A stretch of DNA of 46,152 nt, taken from assembly GCA_023392975.1 (NCBI GenBank), contig JAEWNA010000110.1, positions 1-46,152 on the forward strand, given 5' to 3'. Every line of letters starts with the position of its first letter. The first letter of the stretch is position 1. Positions 36,853 to 45,385 of the stretch are shown here, in pieces. The stretch comes from Pseudomonadota bacterium (lineage in GTDB: Bacteria; Pseudomonadota; Gammaproteobacteria; Xanthomonadales; Xanthomonadaceae). Made by a program: the position numbers and the translations under genes. The notes beneath the pieces are model-generated. The model was not told where the DNA came from. It made no database searches and worked only from the letters and a program-made list of their open reading frames with translations.

Positions 36853-37281
36853 ATGCGTCGCCTCGCTTCCCTGCTGTCCATCGCCGCGCTCACCCTCGCC
36901 ATCGCCGGTGGCGTCTCCGCCCGCGACCGTCCGCACGATCGCGACGACAATCCGCCCGGCCCCGCAGGCGGTCCGGGCACCAACTGGGAAAACCCGCCGG
37001 GCTGGCGCGGCGGTCCCGGCGCCTCCCCCGACAAGCGCTACTACCGCCATCGCGGTACCCGCTACACCTTCGAGATCCGCAGCGGCGGCTACTACTTCAA
37101 CCCGCGTTTCGGCTACTGGCACCCGCGCTACGGCTTCTGGAACCAGGCGCGCCGCTGCTGGTACGACAACGACCGCAACCCGCCCGGACCGGTCGGCGGC
37201 CGCGGCACCAACTGGGAGAACCCGCCGGGCTGGCGCGGCGGTCCCGGCGCCTCGCCGGATCGCTACGGCCGCTGTCGCTGA
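36853..37281 (+). CDS. Secreted protein with duplicated Gly/Pro-rich module
   Basis: 142 residues from ATG 36853 (CAGGAG upstream). Signal peptide ~1-27 (...GGVSARD). A module NPPGP-GG-GTNWENPPGWRG followed by GPGASPD occurs twice, at ~35-60 and ~110-137. Between them is a Tyr/Arg-rich middle (YYRHRGTRYTFEIRSGGYYF, YWHPRYGFWN). Exported small protein of unknown function. The upstream frame from 36826 is not needed. Confidence 0.75.
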   Translation: MRRLASLLSIAALTLAIAGGVSARDRPHDRDDNPPGPAGGPGTNWENPPGWRGGPGASPDKRYYRHRGTRYTFEIRSGGYYFNPRFGYWHPRYGFWNQARRCWYDNDRNPPGPVGGRGTNWENPPGWRGGPGASPDRYGRCR

Positions 37282-37419
37282 GACGCCACCGGCAGCACCC
37301 GCGCCGCGTGCCGGCCACGTCCGGTCGGCACGCGGTGACGTTTCGCACTGGCAGCGCCTCGCCGGTCGTCCGACACTGCAGGGATCCCGACTGGTTCACG
37401 ACCGAGAGATTCCCGACCG

Positions 37420-37950
37420 ATGGCCGCGCTCGCCCCCGTCAGCTTCACGCCCTATCTCTTCCCGCTGTTCATCGCATTCGTGATGTACCGCCGCATCCGG
37501 CGGAACTTCGGCGTGCAGTTCTGGAGCCCCGCCCGCGTCTGGATCCGGGTGGCCCTGCTGTCGCTCGTTGCGCTCCTACTGCTCGTGGCCGGCGTGTTCG
37601 CGCCGCAGACGCTGCCGGCGATGGGCATCGGGCTCGCCGGCGGCCTGGTGCTGGCCTATTTCGGGCTCAGGCACACACATGTGCACTGGACCGACGGCAA
37701 GCGCAGCTACACGCCGAATCCCTGGCTCGGCGGCCTCCTCACCGCACTGCTGCTGGGCCGGCTCGCGTGGCGGATGACCAGCGGCGGGGGGCTCGCCGGG
37801 GCGCAGACCGCGCCCAGTGGCGTCACCTTCGGCATCGCGATGGCGCTGATCTCGTATTCGCTGGTCTACGCGATCGGACTGATCCTGCAGATGAAACACC
37901 TGCCGCCGCCCGACGCGTCGACGCCCTCGAATCCGCCGGCGACGCTCTGA
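37420..37950 (+). CDS. Small integral membrane protein, unknown
   Basis: 176 residues with about five hydrophobic segments (~8-24, 42-62, 66-84, 100-116, 133-158) and a polar C-terminal tail. The pattern SPARVWIRVALLSLVALLLL, then HVHWTDGKRSYTPNPWLG, is known in uncharacterised proteins of this host group. No function assigned. Confidence 0.7.
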   Translation: MAALAPVSFTPYLFPLFIAFVMYRRIRRNFGVQFWSPARVWIRVALLSLVALLLLVAGVFAPQTLPAMGIGLAGGLVLAYFGLRHTHVHWTDGKRSYTPNPWLGGLLTALLLGRLAWRMTSGGGLAGAQTAPSGVTFGIAMALISYSLVYAIGLILQMKHLPPPDASTPSNPPATL

Positions 37951-37962
37951 CCGATCCGCGCA

Positions 37963-38844
37963 TCACGCGTCGGCGAGGTCCTCGGGCATCAGTGCCGGCT
38001 CGCGTTCGAAACGCCGCATCAGCGCCTCGAATTCGGCGACATGGCGCCGCAGGCGCACGTCGTCCGCCTGCGACGACAGGAACGGCTTGCGCCTGCCCGA
38101 CACCAATACGTCGAGTTGCCGACCCTTGCGCGAGAGCGGCTGCCGCAATCGCCGGAACGGCTGCAGCACGTCCGCGGCGACGTTCGCCGGCAGCCGCGCC
38201 CGCAGCCACGCCAGCTGCGTCGTCTCGAACAGGCCGGACGGGAAATCCAGCGATGCCAGCCCGGTCAGCGCCGCCAGCGGCTGGATGCGCCCGTCGCAGA
38301 TCGCCTTCGCGTTGAACGCGAGCGTGCGCAACCGCGACAGTTCGGCGAGCGGCGCCAGCGTCTCCACCTCGAACTTGTTCCAGATCGCGTTGCCGAAGAC
38401 GAGGTCTTCCAGCGCGACCGCGCGCGACAGGTCCGACAGGTCGCGCAGCCTCGTGAAATCGTCGAAATGCAGGCCACGCAGCATCGGCGTGCGCGCGAGG
38501 TTCCACAGCCGCGTGGTCTTCTGGTTCCAGTAGAACGCAACGTGCGTGAGCTGCGGCATCGCCTCCAGCGGCGTCAGGTCGACGATGCGCGGACACTTCC
38601 AGAAATGCAGCGCGGTGAGCCGCGCGCCGAGCCCGCCGCACAGCAGCTCCAGCGTCTTCTGCTCGACGCCGCTGACGGTGAGCGCGGTGGCCTCCGGCGC
38701 ATCGGCGAGGAACAGCAGCGCATCGGGCGGCAGCTTGCCGCCGTTGAGTTCGGGTTGAAGCCGCATCGCATGCCAGGGCGGCGCCTCGCCGGGGCGATGC
38801 AGCCGGCGCAATGCCGCCAGGGATTCGATGCGATCCGGTGTCAT
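37963..38844 (-). CDS. Leucine-rich-repeat-like protein, unknown
   Basis: 293 residues from ATG 38844. Repeats of the LRR type: LTALHFWKCPRIVDLTPLEA, LRGLHFDDFTRLRDLSDLSR and LRTLAFNAKAICDGRIQPLA, about five units in all, then a basic C-terminus. No signal peptide. Probably a protein-binding scaffold. Convergent with the membrane-protein gene. Confidence 0.7.
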   Translation of the reverse strand: MTPDRIESLAALRRLHRPGEAPPWHAMRLQPELNGGKLPPDALLFLADAPEATALTVSGVEQKTLELLCGGLGARLTALHFWKCPRIVDLTPLEAMPQLTHVAFYWNQKTTRLWNLARTPMLRGLHFDDFTRLRDLSDLSRAVALEDLVFGNAIWNKFEVETLAPLAELSRLRTLAFNAKAICDGRIQPLAALTGLASLDFPSGLFETTQLAWLRARLPANVAADVLQPFRRLRQPLSRKGRQLDVLVSGRRKPFLSSQADDVRLRRHVAEFEALMRRFEREPALMPEDLADA

Positions 38845-38896
38845 GCCGTCTCCGTCCGGCGGATGTCGATCCATGCGGGCGGGCTGCCGCGGACGA

Positions 38897-40048
38897 TCAG
38901 CCCGCGGGCGATCGCAGCGCGTCGACCACCGGCGTCACCTGCGCTTCGCGACCGAGCGCCGCACCGACGCGCGCGAGCGCATCCGCGAGTTCGGCCGGCG
39001 CATCCGCGCGCAGCGTGGCGTGGCCGACCTTGCGGCCGTCGCGCGGCTCCTTGCCGTAGTCGTGCCAATGGCCGCCCGGTTCGCGCAGCACGGCGGCCGC
39101 ATCGGGCATCGCGCCGATCCAGTTGAGCATGCAGGCGTGGCCGACCATGCGGGTGTCGCCCAGCGGCAGGCCGAGCACGGCGCGCAGGTGGTTCTCGAAC
39201 TGCGACGTCTCGCTGCCTTCGATCGTCCAGTGCCCGGAGTTGTGCACGCGCGGCGCGAGTTCGTTCGCGAGCAGTTCGCCGTCGCGGCAGAACAGCTCGA
39301 GCGCGAACACGCCCATGTAGTCCAGCGCCTCGGCCAGCGATCGCGCGTGCGCGACTGCGCGCGACTGCAGCGCCGCGTCCGCGCGTGCGGGCGCGAGGCT
39401 GGCGGACAGCACGCCGTCGACGTGCCAGTTCTCGGTCAGCGGCCAGGTGCGGAAGGTGCCGTCGCGGCCGCGCACGGCGACCACGCTCAGCTCGCGCTCG
39501 AAGGCCACGAAACCCTCGAGGATCAGGCCGACGGTCGCGGCCTGCGCGCCCAGCGCGTCCCAGGCGGCATCGACATCGCCCGGCGTCTTGATCCGGAACT
39601 GGCCCTTGCCGTCGTAGCCGAGGCGGCGGGTCTTGAGGATGCACGGCGTGCCGATCGCGGCGACCGCGGCGTCGAGCGCGGCGCGATCGGGCACGTCGGC
39701 GAAGTCCGGCACCGGGATACCCAGTTCGCGGAACAGCGTCTTCTCGGCCAGGCGATCCTGGGCGACGGCCAGCGCGCGCGGGTTCGGGAACACCGGCACC
39801 CGCTCGCTCAGCCACTGCGCGGATTCGGCCGGGACGTTCTCGAAATCGAAGGTGGCGACGTCGACCTGCGCCGAGAACGCGGCGAGCGTCGCGGTGTCGC
39901 GGTAGTCGCCGACGATCAGCGGCGCGAACTGGCCGGCGCAGGCGTCGGCGACCGTGTCGAGCACGCGGAAACGCAGGCCCAGCGGGGCGCCGGAGAGCGC
40001 GAGCATGCGGGCCAGTTGCCCGCCGCCAAGGATGCCGACGGTGGTCAT
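38897..40048 (-). CDS. purK: N5-carboxyaminoimidazole ribonucleotide synthase PurK
   Basis: ATP-dependent carboxylation of AIR in purine synthesis. 383 residues: N-terminal GILGGGQLARML, ATP-grasp core (ILKTRRLGYDGKGQFRI, then LILEGFVAFERELSVVAVRG) and the NELAPRVHNSGHWTIEGSET signature. Normal length (E. coli 355). Its start lies 7 nt after the purE stop; PurE converts its product. Confidence 0.95.
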   Translation of the reverse strand: MTTVGILGGGQLARMLALSGAPLGLRFRVLDTVADACAGQFAPLIVGDYRDTATLAAFSAQVDVATFDFENVPAESAQWLSERVPVFPNPRALAVAQDRLAEKTLFRELGIPVPDFADVPDRAALDAAVAAIGTPCILKTRRLGYDGKGQFRIKTPGDVDAAWDALGAQAATVGLILEGFVAFERELSVVAVRGRDGTFRTWPLTENWHVDGVLSASLAPARADAALQSRAVAHARSLAEALDYMGVFALELFCRDGELLANELAPRVHNSGHWTIEGSETSQFENHLRAVLGLPLGDTRMVGHACMLNWIGAMPDAAAVLREPGGHWHDYGKEPRDGRKVGHATLRADAPAELADALARVGAALGREAQVTPVVDALRSPAG

Positions 40049-40055
40049 GCGCGCC

Positions 40056-40595
<540 letters not shown>

Positions 40596-40665
40596 GGCCC
40601 ACCCCGCGGCGTCGCGCCTGCTGCAAAGCGGTATTCTAGCGGCTTCCCACCCCCGGCTTCATCGA

Positions 40666-40926
40666 ATGGACCGCAAGCTGCTCGATCTGCTCGTCTGTCC
40701 CGCCAGCCGCCAGCCGCTGGCCCTGCTCGACCGCCCCGGTCTCGACGCGCTGAACGCGGCGATCGCCGCTGGCGGGGTGAAGCGCGTCGACGACGCACCG
40801 CAGACCGAATCGCTGCGCGAAGCCTTGATCACCCACGACCGCAAGACCGTCTACCGCGTCGACGACGGCATCCCGGTGCTGCTGATCGAGGAAGGCATCG
40901 CGACGGCGTCGGTACCGGGCCTATGA
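40666..40926 (+). CDS. Trm112-like protein (UPF0434)
   Basis: 86 residues, starting MDRKLLDLLVCPASRQPLAL and with HDRKTVYRVDDGIPVLL near the end: the pattern of the YcaR/Trm112 family. It retains only one Cys of the usual zinc site. The family acts as adaptor for methyltransferases in other organisms; role here unknown. Overlaps nadC by ATGA. Confidence 0.85.
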   Translation: MDRKLLDLLVCPASRQPLALLDRPGLDALNAAIAAGGVKRVDDAPQTESLREALITHDRKTVYRVDDGIPVLLIEEGIATASVPGL

Positions 40927-41792
40927 GCGAGCGGGCCGCGCCGCCGCAGGACGTGGTGGACGCCAATGTCGCCGCGGCCCTGGCCGAGGACCTCGGCAGC
41001 GGCGACGTCACCGCCGCGCTGCTGCCGGACGGCCCCGACACCGCCTACCTGCTGTGCAAGGAAGACGCCGTGGTCTGCGGCCGGCCGTGGTTCGACGCCT
41101 GCCATCGCACGCTCGATCCCGACGTCCGCATCGACTGGCGCGTCGCCGAGGGCGACCGGGTCGCGAAGGGCACGGTGCTCGCCACCCTCGCCGGCCGCAG
41201 CCGGGCGCTGGTCAGCGCCGAGCGCGCCTCGCTGAATTTCCTGCAGACCCTGAGCGGCACCGCCACCGTGGTCGCGCGGTACGTCGAGGCGGTGCGCGAC
41301 ACCGGCGCCAGGGTCCTCGACACCCGCAAGACCCTCCCCGGCCTGCGCATCGCCCAGAAGTACGCGGTGCGGACCGGCGGCGGCGCGAACCACCGCATCG
41401 GCCTGTACGACGCGGTGATGCTCAAGGAAAACCACATCCGCGCCTACGGCTCGCTCGCCGGTGCGGTCGCCGCGGCGCGCGCGCAGTCGCCGGCGCTGCC
41501 GCTGATCGTCGAGGTGGAAACGCTGGACCAGCTGCGCGAGGCGCTCGATGCCGGCTGCACCCGCATCCTCATCGACGACTTCGACGCGGGCATGCGTCGC
41601 GAGGCGGTGCGGATCGCGAAATCGGCGCCCTACGACGGGCGGATCCCGCTGGAAGTCTCGGGCGGCGTCGACATGGCCACGCTGCGCGGCATCGCCGAGG
41701 ACGGCGTCGACTGCATCTCGATCGGCGCACTGACCAAGCACGTCCGCGCGATCGACCTGTCGCTCAAGCTGGGGCCGCCACCAGGCGGCTGA
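40923..41792 (+). CDS. nadC: Nicotinate-nucleotide pyrophosphorylase NadC
   Basis: Makes nicotinate mononucleotide from quinolinate and PRPP in NAD synthesis. 289 residues. Motifs: ALAEDLGSGDVTAALL, SAERASLNFLQTLSGTAT, DTRKTLPGLRIAQKYAVRTG, HRIGLYDAVMLKENHI and VSGGVD. Normal length (~290). Confidence 0.95.
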   Translation: MSERAAPPQDVVDANVAAALAEDLGSGDVTAALLPDGPDTAYLLCKEDAVVCGRPWFDACHRTLDPDVRIDWRVAEGDRVAKGTVLATLAGRSRALVSAERASLNFLQTLSGTATVVARYVEAVRDTGARVLDTRKTLPGLRIAQKYAVRTGGGANHRIGLYDAVMLKENHIRAYGSLAGAVAAARAQSPALPLIVEVETLDQLREALDAGCTRILIDDFDAGMRREAVRIAKSAPYDGRIPLEVSGGVDMATLRGIAEDGVDCISIGALTKHVRAIDLSLKLGPPPGG

Positions 41793-41805
41793 GGCGCGAC
41801 CCGCG

Positions 41806-42099
41806 TCAGCCGAACCAGTGGCCGTGCATCGCCGTGAGGAATTCCGGCGTGATCGGGAAACCGGACTGCGAGCCGAGCACGGCGTCGATGCCACAGTGCG
41901 GGCACAACGCGGTCTCGCCTTCGCCCGTGGGCGCGCCCGTGACCGGATCCTTCGGCGCGTCGACCCATTCGCCGATGTCCGACGGCTCGAACGTGGCGAG
42001 GCAGTAGAAGCAGCCGCAGATCGTGCTGGCCTCGATCTCCGCGCGATGCTCGGTGGACCTGGCGTGCGCGGCGAGCAGTTGGGGGTCGTGGTGCGACAT
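41806..42099 (-). CDS. Conserved small Cys-rich cytoplasmic protein
   Basis: 97 residues with two CxxC pairs, CGCFYCL (~29-35) and LCPHCGID (~64-71), consistent with one zinc site, and a conserved end SGFPITPEFLTAMHGHWFG. Widespread in proteobacteria, function not established. Just downstream of the FHA gene and convergent with nadC. Confidence 0.8.
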   Translation of the reverse strand: MSHHDPQLLAAHARSTEHRAEIEASTICGCFYCLATFEPSDIGEWVDAPKDPVTGAPTGEGETALCPHCGIDAVLGSQSGFPITPEFLTAMHGHWFG

Positions 42100-42107
42100 C
42101 GGCCGGC

Positions 42108-42860
42108 TCAGCGCAGCGCCAGGAAGGCCGCGACCGCCACGACCGCCACGACGGCGATCCAGACCCAGCCGGGCATGCCCTTGCTGCCGGCGGGCGTCGC
42201 GGCGGCGCCTTCCTTGCCCAGTTCGAACAGGGAGAAGCGCACCGTGTCGAAGCCGATCTCGTCGCCCGGCTGGGCCACCGCCCGCTGCGCACGCTTGCCG
42301 TTGTGGAAGCTGCCGTTGGTGGAGCCGAGGTCCTCGATCACCACGCCTTCGTTGGTCGGGATCAGCTTGGCGTGCTTGCGCGAGAGGCTGGTGTCTTCCA
42401 GCCGCAGCTGGCAGTCCGGCGCGCGACCGACCACGGTCGCGCCGGTCAGCGGATAGACCCGACCCAGGTGCCGGCCGGTCTGCGCGCGCAGCGCGTACTT
42501 CGGCAGCGCCGCCCGCACCGTGGTGGTGCCGACGTCGTCCGTGGACATCGCGGCCGCGGGGCCTGCGGTGGTACGGGACGAATCCAGCGCGACGAGCTGG
42601 GCCTGCACGCCGCCGAAGGCGATGCGGTCGCCGGCGCGCAGCGCGATCAGGCCGTCCACCGGCCGGTCGTTGACCGACACGGCGGCGCCGGAGGCGATCT
42701 TGAGCATCACCCCCTGGCCCCCGACCTGCAGCTCGCAGTGGTTCGGCAGGATGTCGGGCCCGCGCAGGCCGATGTCGGCATCGCGCGCCGAACCGATGCG
42801 TTTGACGCCCTGCTGCAGCAGGGTGGGCGGGAATTCGCCGGCGGCGAACACGAGCTTCAT
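42108..42860 (-). CDS. Membrane-anchored protein with two FHA domains
   Basis: 250 residues. The second FHA domain (~140-210) is canonical: VVGRAPDCQLRLEDTSLSRK-HAK then STNGSFHNG, the phosphothreonine-binding pattern. The first (~15-85) is degenerate (RIGSARDADI, PNHCEL, VNDRPV). A C-terminal transmembrane anchor (~228-248, WVWIAVVAVVAVAAFLAL) follows. Probable signalling adaptor reading Ser/Thr phosphorylation at the inner membrane; no kinase is encoded nearby. Confidence 0.85.
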   Translation of the reverse strand: MKLVFAAGEFPPTLLQQGVKRIGSARDADIGLRGPDILPNHCELQVGGQGVMLKIASGAAVSVNDRPVDGLIALRAGDRIAFGGVQAQLVALDSSRTTAGPAAAMSTDDVGTTTVRAALPKYALRAQTGRHLGRVYPLTGATVVGRAPDCQLRLEDTSLSRKHAKLIPTNEGVVIEDLGSTNGSFHNGKRAQRAVAQPGDEIGFDTVRFSLFELGKEGAAATPAGSKGMPGWVWIAVVAVVAVAAFLALR

Positions 42861-42920
42861 GGGCGATCTGGCTCCGAGGTCGGGATTGCATCCGCCACGC
42901 GGCGGCCGCAAATTAACGAA

Positions 42921-43247
42921 ATGCCAACTTTACTGATCCTGATGATCGCGGTTGCGATCACGTTCGCATTCTGGAGCGCTTCGCGGGCCGCCGCCGAGCG
43001 CGCGATCCGCATCGGCGGCGACGCCTGCCGCGCGGCCGGGGTGCAGTTGATCGACCACACCGTGCACGCCACCGGTCTGCGCCTGCGCCGCCACGAGGAC
43101 GGCCGACTGGGGCTGGAGCGCAGCTTCCGCTTCGAATACTCGCAGGACGGCACCGACCGCCACATCGCGCGGATCGTGCTCCACGGCGAGCGGCTGGTGG
43201 CGTTCACCGGGCCTGCGGCCGCGACCGACGCCATTCCGATGGATTGA
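42921..43247 (+). CDS. DUF3301 small membrane protein
   Basis: 108 residues with one N-terminal membrane span (MPTLLILMIAVAITFAFW) and a soluble domain with CRAAGVQLIDHTVHATGLRL and RSFRFEYSQDGTDRHIARIV, the DUF3301 pattern. Divergent from the FHA gene, 60 nt apart. Function unknown. Confidence 0.85.
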   Translation: MPTLLILMIAVAITFAFWSASRAAAERAIRIGGDACRAAGVQLIDHTVHATGLRLRRHEDGRLGLERSFRFEYSQDGTDRHIARIVLHGERLVAFTGPAAATDAIPMD

Positions 43248-43363
43248 GTCGCGACGAAAGGCGCCGTCCGGGCACGGGCGGGCGCCCGGTCGTCGTCGGC
43301 AGGCAAGGCCCGGCGTTGCTGTCCCGCGATCCCCCTCATCGCTCCCCCTGCGATCGGTTCGCG

Positions 43364-43786
43364 CTATTTCACGATACGCAGATGATGGCCGCGTTTCGGG
43401 GGCGGCGCGTCATCGTCGCCTCCCTGCGCCTGGCCCTCGGCCGCTTCGTGTCCCGGCGCGTCGCCCTCTTCGTCCGAAGGCGGTTCCTGCAGGCCCATGC
43501 CCTGCCCCGTCTCGCGGGCGTAGATCAGCAGCACGGCCTCCACCGGCACCTGCACGTGGTGGCTCACGCCCTGGAAGCGGGCGGTGAAGGTGATCCACTC
43601 GTTGCCCATCTCCAGCCCGGCCACCGCGCGCTCGGCGACGTTGAGCACGATCTTGCCGTCGGTCACCGCATGCCGCGGCACCAGCACGCCGGGACGGGTG
43701 GCGTCGACCAGCAGATGCGGCGTCATGTCGTTGTCGGCGATCCACGCGTGGATCGCCCGCAGCAGGTAGGGACGCTGGCTGGTCAT
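43364..43786 (-). CDS. sspB: ClpXP adaptor SspB
   Basis: Delivers ssrA-tagged proteins to ClpXP. 140 residues from ATG 43786 (an in-frame ATG at 43810 adds eight). Folded domain (RPYLLRAIHAWIADNDMTPH, then GLEMGNEWITFTARFQGVSH), a long flexible acidic linker, and a C-terminal ClpX-binding tail LRIVK. Downstream of sspA, as in many proteobacteria. Confidence 0.93.
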   Translation of the reverse strand: MTSQRPYLLRAIHAWIADNDMTPHLLVDATRPGVLVPRHAVTDGKIVLNVAERAVAGLEMGNEWITFTARFQGVSHHVQVPVEAVLLIYARETGQGMGLQEPPSDEEGDAPGHEAAEGQAQGGDDDAPPPKRGHHLRIVK

Positions 43787-43850
43787 GCGAGGCGGGGGCG
43801 CGGCGGTCATGGCCGGAGTGTACCTCCCCGGTGGGGCCTGCGACGGCGGT

Positions 43851-44483
43851 TCAGGACGGCAGATCGCGCAGGCTCTTTTCCTGCGGCGTCAGGCTGCGGA
43901 CGAAGCCCGGATTGCGGAAGATGCGGTTGCCGTAGTCCTCGATCACCCGGCCGTCGCTGGGCAGCGGCACGTCGAGCGCCTTCAGGCGCCAGACGATCGG
44001 CGCCATCGCGCAGTCGGCCAGGCTCATCTCGTTGTTCAGGAAGAACTTGCTGGCCTTGAACAGCGGCACCGCGGCGGTGAGCAGTTCCTTCAGGCGCTTG
44101 CGGCCGGCCTCGGCCTGCTGCCGGTTGCCGAACTGCACCGCCTGCACCTGCGGCACCCAGTCGTGCTCGATCCGCAGCATCGCCAGGCGCAGGCGCGCGC
44201 GCGACAGCGGGTCGATCGGCATCAGCGGCGGATGCGGGTAGCGCTCGTCCAGGTATTCGCTGACGACGGACGCGGCGTAGAGCACGAGGTCGCGCTCGAC
44301 CAGGGTCGGCACGGAGTGGTAGGGGTTGAGATCGATCAAATCTTCGGGCGGATTCTGCGGATCGACCGGCACCAGGTCGTAGGTCACACCCTTCGCGGCC
44401 AGCACGAGACGGACGCGATGGCACAGCACGTCGTCGACGGAGGAAAACAGGGTCAGGGCATTGCGCATACGCGGACTCGCCAT
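43851..44483 (-). CDS. sspA: Stringent starvation protein A
   Basis: RNA-polymerase-associated regulator with a GST fold. 210 residues: thioredoxin-like N-domain (LTLFSSVDDVLCHRVRLVLA, DLNPYHSVPTLVERDLVLY) and helical C-domain (SLADCAMAPIVWRLKAL). Lacks a catalytic GST residue, as usual for SspA. Forms the sspA-sspB pair. Confidence 0.95.
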   Translation of the reverse strand: MASPRMRNALTLFSSVDDVLCHRVRLVLAAKGVTYDLVPVDPQNPPEDLIDLNPYHSVPTLVERDLVLYAASVVSEYLDERYPHPPLMPIDPLSRARLRLAMLRIEHDWVPQVQAVQFGNRQQAEAGRKRLKELLTAAVPLFKASKFFLNNEMSLADCAMAPIVWRLKALDVPLPSDGRVIEDYGNRIFRNPGFVRSLTPQEKSLRDLPS

Positions 44484-44495
44484 CCTTCAGAAAGA

Positions 44496-44528
44496 CGCAG
44501 GGCGGCCGGCCATGCCGACCGCCCTGCG
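44496..44528 (-). terminator. Hairpin between petC and sspA
   Basis: 10-bp perfect stem (CGCAGGGCGG/CCGCCCTGCG) with an inner GGC/GCC pair; on the minus strand followed by TCTTTC. Likely ends the pet operon. Confidence 0.65.
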
Positions 44529-44563
44529 GGTGTACGTCGTCGAACGGAAGGAATCCCCGGCCA

Positions 44564-45385
44564 TCAATGCACGTCGCGCCAGTATTCCTTCTTGAGCAGC
44601 CAGGCCATCAGGGTGAAGAACGCAAGGAACAGGATCACCCAGACGCCGGTCTGCTGGCGCTTGAGCGCGCCGGGCTCGCCCGCATACTCAAGGAACGCGG
44701 AAATGTCGCGCACGGTGCGGTCGAACTCTTCCGCATTCTCGCTGCCCGCCTGCGACAGCACGAGCTGCTTGACGCAGGCGTCGTCGATCTCGGTCGCGCC
44801 GTGCGGGCAGGCCTTGATCGGGTTGCCCTTCTCGTCCTTCTCGCCGGTGGCTTCCTTCGCGGTGAACACCGGACGCTGGCTGCCCTGCAGGTGCCACAGC
44901 GGGTTGGGCATCGACGCGTTCGGGAACAGGGTGTTGTTCCAGCCCAGCGGACGGCTCTCGTCGAGGTAGAACGACTTGAGGTAGGTGTAGATCCAGTCGG
45001 TGCCGCGGACGCGGGCGGTCAGGCTGAGATCCGGCGGCGCCTTGCCGAACCACTTCTCGGCCTTCGCCGCCGGCATCGTCGACATCATGTGGTCGCCGAC
45101 CTTCGCGCCGGTGAAGTTGAGGTTGGCCATCACCTGGTCTTCGGTCAGGCCGAGGTCCTCGGCCATCCGCGAGTAGCGCAGGTACTGCAGCGAGTGGCAG
45201 CCGGAACAGTTGTTCACGAACAGCTGCGCACCGCGCTGGAGCGAGGCCTGGTCCTCAAGGTCCGTGCCGGCGTGCTGCAGGCCGGTGTCCTCGGAAGCGA
45301 CGGCGGAGAACGAGGCCAGCAGGCCGAAGAGGACGATCGCGCCGCGCTTGAGCATCGTGGTCTTCATCGTGGAGAGCTTAGTCAT
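44564..45385 (-). CDS. petC: Cytochrome c1 of the bc1 complex
   Basis: Electron carrier of complex III. 273 residues: signal segment (~1-31), heme-c site CSGCH (60-64, VNNCSGCHSLQYLRYSRMAE), and a C-terminal membrane anchor (~245-265, WVILFLAFFTLMAWLLKKEY). The ATG at 45385 overlaps the cytochrome b stop by 8 nt; an ATG at 45367 is possible. Confidence 0.95.
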   Translation of the reverse strand: MTKLSTMKTTMLKRGAIVLFGLLASFSAVASEDTGLQHAGTDLEDQASLQRGAQLFVNNCSGCHSLQYLRYSRMAEDLGLTEDQVMANLNFTGAKVGDHMMSTMPAAKAEKWFGKAPPDLSLTARVRGTDWIYTYLKSFYLDESRPLGWNNTLFPNASMPNPLWHLQGSQRPVFTAKEATGEKDEKGNPIKACPHGATEIDDACVKQLVLSQAGSENAEEFDRTVRDISAFLEYAGEPGALKRQQTGVWVILFLAFFTLMAWLLKKEYWRDVH

